Position numbers and translations under genes: made by a program. From an uncultured Sphingomonadales bacterium (lineage in GTDB: Bacteria > Pseudomonadota > Alphaproteobacteria > Sphingomonadales > Sphingomonadaceae), in assembly GCA_903911985.1 (NCBI GenBank), contig CAIWFP010000212.1, forward strand, positions 1 to 5,990: DNA of 5,990 nucleotides, written 5' to 3'. Below the pieces are notes generated by a model. It searched no databases, was not told the origin of the DNA, and saw nothing but the letters and a program-made list of their open reading frames with translations. Below, piece after piece: positions 4,139-5,990 of the stretch. The stretch's first letter is position 1. Each line of letters starts with the position of its first letter.

Positions 4139-5185
4139 TTAGCCCTCGCCCGAATCGAACAGGCCGGGCTGGCCTCCCGCCAGAGGGCCCGCCACAGGCG
4201 GCGGGGTGAGGCCGAGGTGCTGCCAGCCGCGATCATTGAGGAAGCGGCCCCGGGCGGTGCGGGCGACGAGGCCGAGCTGGATCAGATAGGGCTCCACCAC
4301 TTCCTCGATGGTGTCGCGCGGTTCGGAAAGGCCCGCCGCCAGCGTTTCCACGCCCACGGGGCCGCCCTTGTAGATGTCGGCGATCATGTGAAGGTAGCGG
4401 CGGTCTTGGGAATCGAGGCCGATGCTGTCGACTTCCAGCCTTGTCAGCGCGTCATCGGCCACCGCGCGGGTGACGGTGCCATCGCCGGCGACCTGCGCAA
4501 AGTCTCGCACCCGGCGCAGCAGGCGACCGGCGACGCGGGGGGTGCCCCGCGCGCGGCGGGCGATCTCGCGGGCGCCCTCGGGTTCGATACCGATGCCGAG
4601 CAGGCGGGCGCCGCGCGTCACCACGCTTTCCAGTTCTTCCACGGTGTAGAATTGCAGGCGGACGGGGATGCCGAAACGGTCGCGTAAAGGCGTGGTGAGC
4701 AGGCCCTGCCGGGTGGTGGCGCCGATGAGGGTGAAGGCGGGCAGGTCTATCCGCACGCTGCGGGCCGAGGGGCCTTCGCCGATGATGAGGTCGAGGGCGC
4801 GGTCTTCCATCGCCGGGTAGAGCACTTCCTCGACCACCGGGTTGAGGCGGTGGATCTCGTCGATGAACAGCACATCGCCTTCCTCCAGATTGGTGAGGAG
4901 CGCGGCGAGATCGCCCGATTTGGCGATGACCGGGCCGGAGGTGGCGCGAAAGCCCACCCCCAGCTCGCGCGCGACGATCTGCGCCAGCGTGGTTTTGCCA
5001 AGGCCGGGGGGGCCGTAGAACAGCACATGATCCATCGCCTCGCGCCGGTTCCGCGCGGCCTCGATGAACACGCGCAGGTTCCCCTTGGCCGCGACCTGCC
5101 CGGTGAAATCGTCGAGCGTTTTGGGGCGCAGGGCGGCGTCGGCGTCTTCGGCTTGCGAGGCGGGGGAGAGGAGGGGGTTAGTCAT
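4139..5185 (-). CDS. ruvB: RuvB, Holliday junction branch migration ATPase
   Basis: 348 residues, full length. RuvB forms hexameric rings that, with RuvA, drive branch migration of Holliday junctions in the cytoplasm; RuvC then resolves them. The start is the ATG at 5185, two bases after the stop of the preceding gene, which suggests translational coupling; a TTG two codons earlier (5191) overlaps that stop and is less likely. No strong Shine-Dalgarno is visible. Landmarks: Walker A GPPGLGKTT (58-66), Walker B LFIDEIH (106-112), sensor 1 GATTR (155-159), Arg finger Arg170 in PLRDRFG, sensor 2 region GTPRVAGRLLRRVRD (214-228), and a C-terminal winged helix with GPVGVETLA (275-283) and EPYLIQLGLVART (298-310). 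The tail after about 325 is Pro/Gly-rich and contains QPGLF (339-343), which resembles a sliding-clamp-binding peptide. All catalytic residues appear intact. Confidence 0.97.
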   Translation of the reverse strand: MTNPLLSPASQAEDADAALRPKTLDDFTGQVAAKGNLRVFIEAARNRREAMDHVLFYGPPGLGKTTLAQIVARELGVGFRATSGPVIAKSGDLAALLTNLEEGDVLFIDEIHRLNPVVEEVLYPAMEDRALDLIIGEGPSARSVRIDLPAFTLIGATTRQGLLTTPLRDRFGIPVRLQFYTVEELESVVTRGARLLGIGIEPEGAREIARRARGTPRVAGRLLRRVRDFAQVAGDGTVTRAVADDALTRLEVDSIGLDSQDRRYLHMIADIYKGGPVGVETLAAGLSEPRDTIEEVVEPYLIQLGLVARTARGRFLNDRGWQHLGLTPPPVAGPLAGGQPGLFDSGEG

Positions 5186-5187
5186 GG

Positions 5188-5766
5188 TCAATTCAGCAAC
5201 CGAAGCGCCGGGACTTCACCCGCCAGCGTGATGAATTTTTGGGCCGCGAGGACCAGTATGCACGGGGCTTCGCATTGCGCGTTGGCCTGTGCCACACGAT
5301 ACCCTGCACCATCCCGCCGTTCAAAGGTCATCTCCTCGCCGTCAATGCATATGCCATCCTTCGGGTCGCGGAATTGCCAAAACTGTGGCGATATTTCCCA
5401 TAACTCCGCCTTGGCGAAGGCTGCCTTCAACTCGCCCATCTGCTCGGCCTTCAGGTGGAAACCCCGCTGCTCATAGGGCGCGTCCTGTTTGCACCCATTC
5501 CAGGATTTCACCGTGCCCAGAACTTTTCCATCGGTCCGTTCATCGAGACGAATGGTGTAGGCGATGCAGCGGACGCCTTGAATTGTAAGCCGGTAGCGAG
5601 CCTGAAAGTGCCCCAATGCTTTTTGGTGCCATAGCGGCGGTTCCCCAACATCAGCCACATCGTCTGAAAGATTGATCTTGTCGGCCAGATCGGGAGGCAA
5701 CATGGGTGCGTGGCCAAAGGCTGGGGTTGCCAGCAGGAGTGTTGGCAGGATGAGGAAGGCCTTCAT
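5188..5766 (-). CDS. Putative periplasmic protein encoded between ruvA and ruvB
   Basis: 192 residues, not recognised. The ATG at 5766 shares one base with the ruvA stop (TGATG) and has AGAGGG seven bases upstream; a GTG one codon earlier is too close to that site. Residues 1-20 (MKAFLILPTLLLATPAFGHA) are a clear signal peptide with probable cleavage near AFG. The mature part has Cys at 67, 92, 140, 165 and 169, an even or odd pairing being unknown, and Trp-rich segments (WHQ 46-48, SWNGC 88-92, LWEISPQFWQF 122-132). The second half has the rhythm of an alpha-beta domain: a helix with LKAEQMGELKAAF (105-117), then strands around CIDGEEMTFER and GYRVAQ. No link to recombination is evident: a secreted protein cannot act with cytoplasmic RuvAB. 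The DNA is visibly less GC-rich than ruvB, which could reflect later insertion into the operon. Confidence 0.85.
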   Translation of the reverse strand: MKAFLILPTLLLATPAFGHAPMLPPDLADKINLSDDVADVGEPPLWHQKALGHFQARYRLTIQGVRCIAYTIRLDERTDGKVLGTVKSWNGCKQDAPYEQRGFHLKAEQMGELKAAFAKAELWEISPQFWQFRDPKDGICIDGEEMTFERRDGAGYRVAQANAQCEAPCILVLAAQKFITLAGEVPALRLLN

Positions 5767-5990
5767 CACCCAACCCTCTTCAGCGCGAGGCGGATGAGGG
5801 CGCCCACCTCGGCGTCCTCGCCCAGTTCCTCCAGCGCGGCGCTGACCGCTTGCGCCGCCACATGGGTTTTGAAGCCGAGGTTATCCATGGCCGAGACGGC
5901 ATCGGTGGCGGGGGTGGGGGGGGATGTGGGGCCGCTGGTGCCGGGCAGGCTGACGCCCCCCCCGATTCCGGCACCGCCGCCGAAGCCCAG
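5766..5990 (-). CDS. ruvA: RuvA, Holliday junction binding protein, C-terminal part
   Basis: Partial: the frame is open from 5990 to TGA at 5768-5766 (74 residues); the DNA-binding N-terminal domains lie outside the window. RuvA tetramers hold the Holliday junction and recruit RuvB. The last 45 residues (DAVSAMDNLGFKTHVAAQ, then a helix with ALEELGEDAEVGALIRLALK) match RuvA domain III, the three-helix unit that contacts RuvB. It is preceded by a Gly/Pro/Ser/Thr-rich flexible linker of about 29 residues, longer and lower in complexity than I would expect. The stop overlaps the next start by one base, indicating an operon ruvA-X-ruvB. The linker DNA contains a run of eight Gs (5916-5923) and a run of eight Cs (5956-5963). 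Confidence 0.92.
   Translation of the reverse strand: MGFGGGAGIGGGVSLPGTSGPTSPPTPATDAVSAMDNLGFKTHVAAQAVSAALEELGEDAEVGALIRLALKRVG

Noticed and set aside
4850..5476. 208-codon plus-strand frame antisense to ruvB and the gene before it
   Set aside because: Spans the junction of two tightly linked real genes and has no recognisable motif.
1..5990. CRISPR array, tRNA, rRNA or insertion sequence
   Set aside because: No regularly spaced direct repeats, no tRNA cloverleaf, no rRNA-like sequence and no transposase were seen.

Overview
The window is GC-rich bacterial DNA with dense, mostly minus-strand genes. The codon bias, an alphaproteobacterial-type RuvB, a DUF1244 protein divergent from pyruvate kinase, and a C-terminal PEP-CTERM-like tail all suggest an alphaproteobacterium, most likely Sphingomonadales. 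That placement is inference; no rRNA or other definitive marker is present.

Layout, left to right. (1) 1-353 (+) is the 3' end of bioA (biotin synthesis). (2) 387-848 (+) encodes a small exported protein of unknown function. (3) 884-1072 (-) encodes a 62-residue protein with an FlbD-like sequence pattern, started by a strong Shine-Dalgarno sequence. (4) 1073-1325 is non-coding and holds a candidate structured element. (5) 1326-2831 (-) is pyruvate kinase, of the PykA-like type with Lys in the GPK motif. (6) 2899-3219 (+) is a DUF1244 protein, divergent from pyk across a 67-nt gap. (7) 3220-3458 is non-coding and holds a second copy of the structured element. (8) 3459-3923 (-) is a His- and Pro-rich protein ending in a PEP-CTERM-like anchor. 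(9) 3924-4138 is non-coding, with TTAA-type and GTCCC-type inverted repeats. (10) 4139-5990 (-) is a ruvA-X-ruvB operon, in which X is an unrecognised secreted protein placed between the two subunits of the Holliday-junction motor. ruvA runs off the right edge.

The most unusual signal is non-coding. Two elements of about 145-150 nt, on opposite strands, start 21-25 nt after the stop codons of pyk and of the divergent DUF1244 gene. Their first 42 bases align without gaps at 36/42 identity. Further short blocks follow at nearly the same offsets in both copies: a central CCGNNNAGCGG, then GACAG, then GGGG. GACAG and GGGG are complementary to the CTGTC and CCCC of the 5' block, and each copy has its own stem around the central block with different bases in the arms. 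This looks like a repeated structured RNA or palindromic element rather than chance similarity. I do not recognise it as a named family.

The rest is largely housekeeping: cofactor synthesis, glycolysis and recombination, interspersed with small lineage-specific exported proteins.
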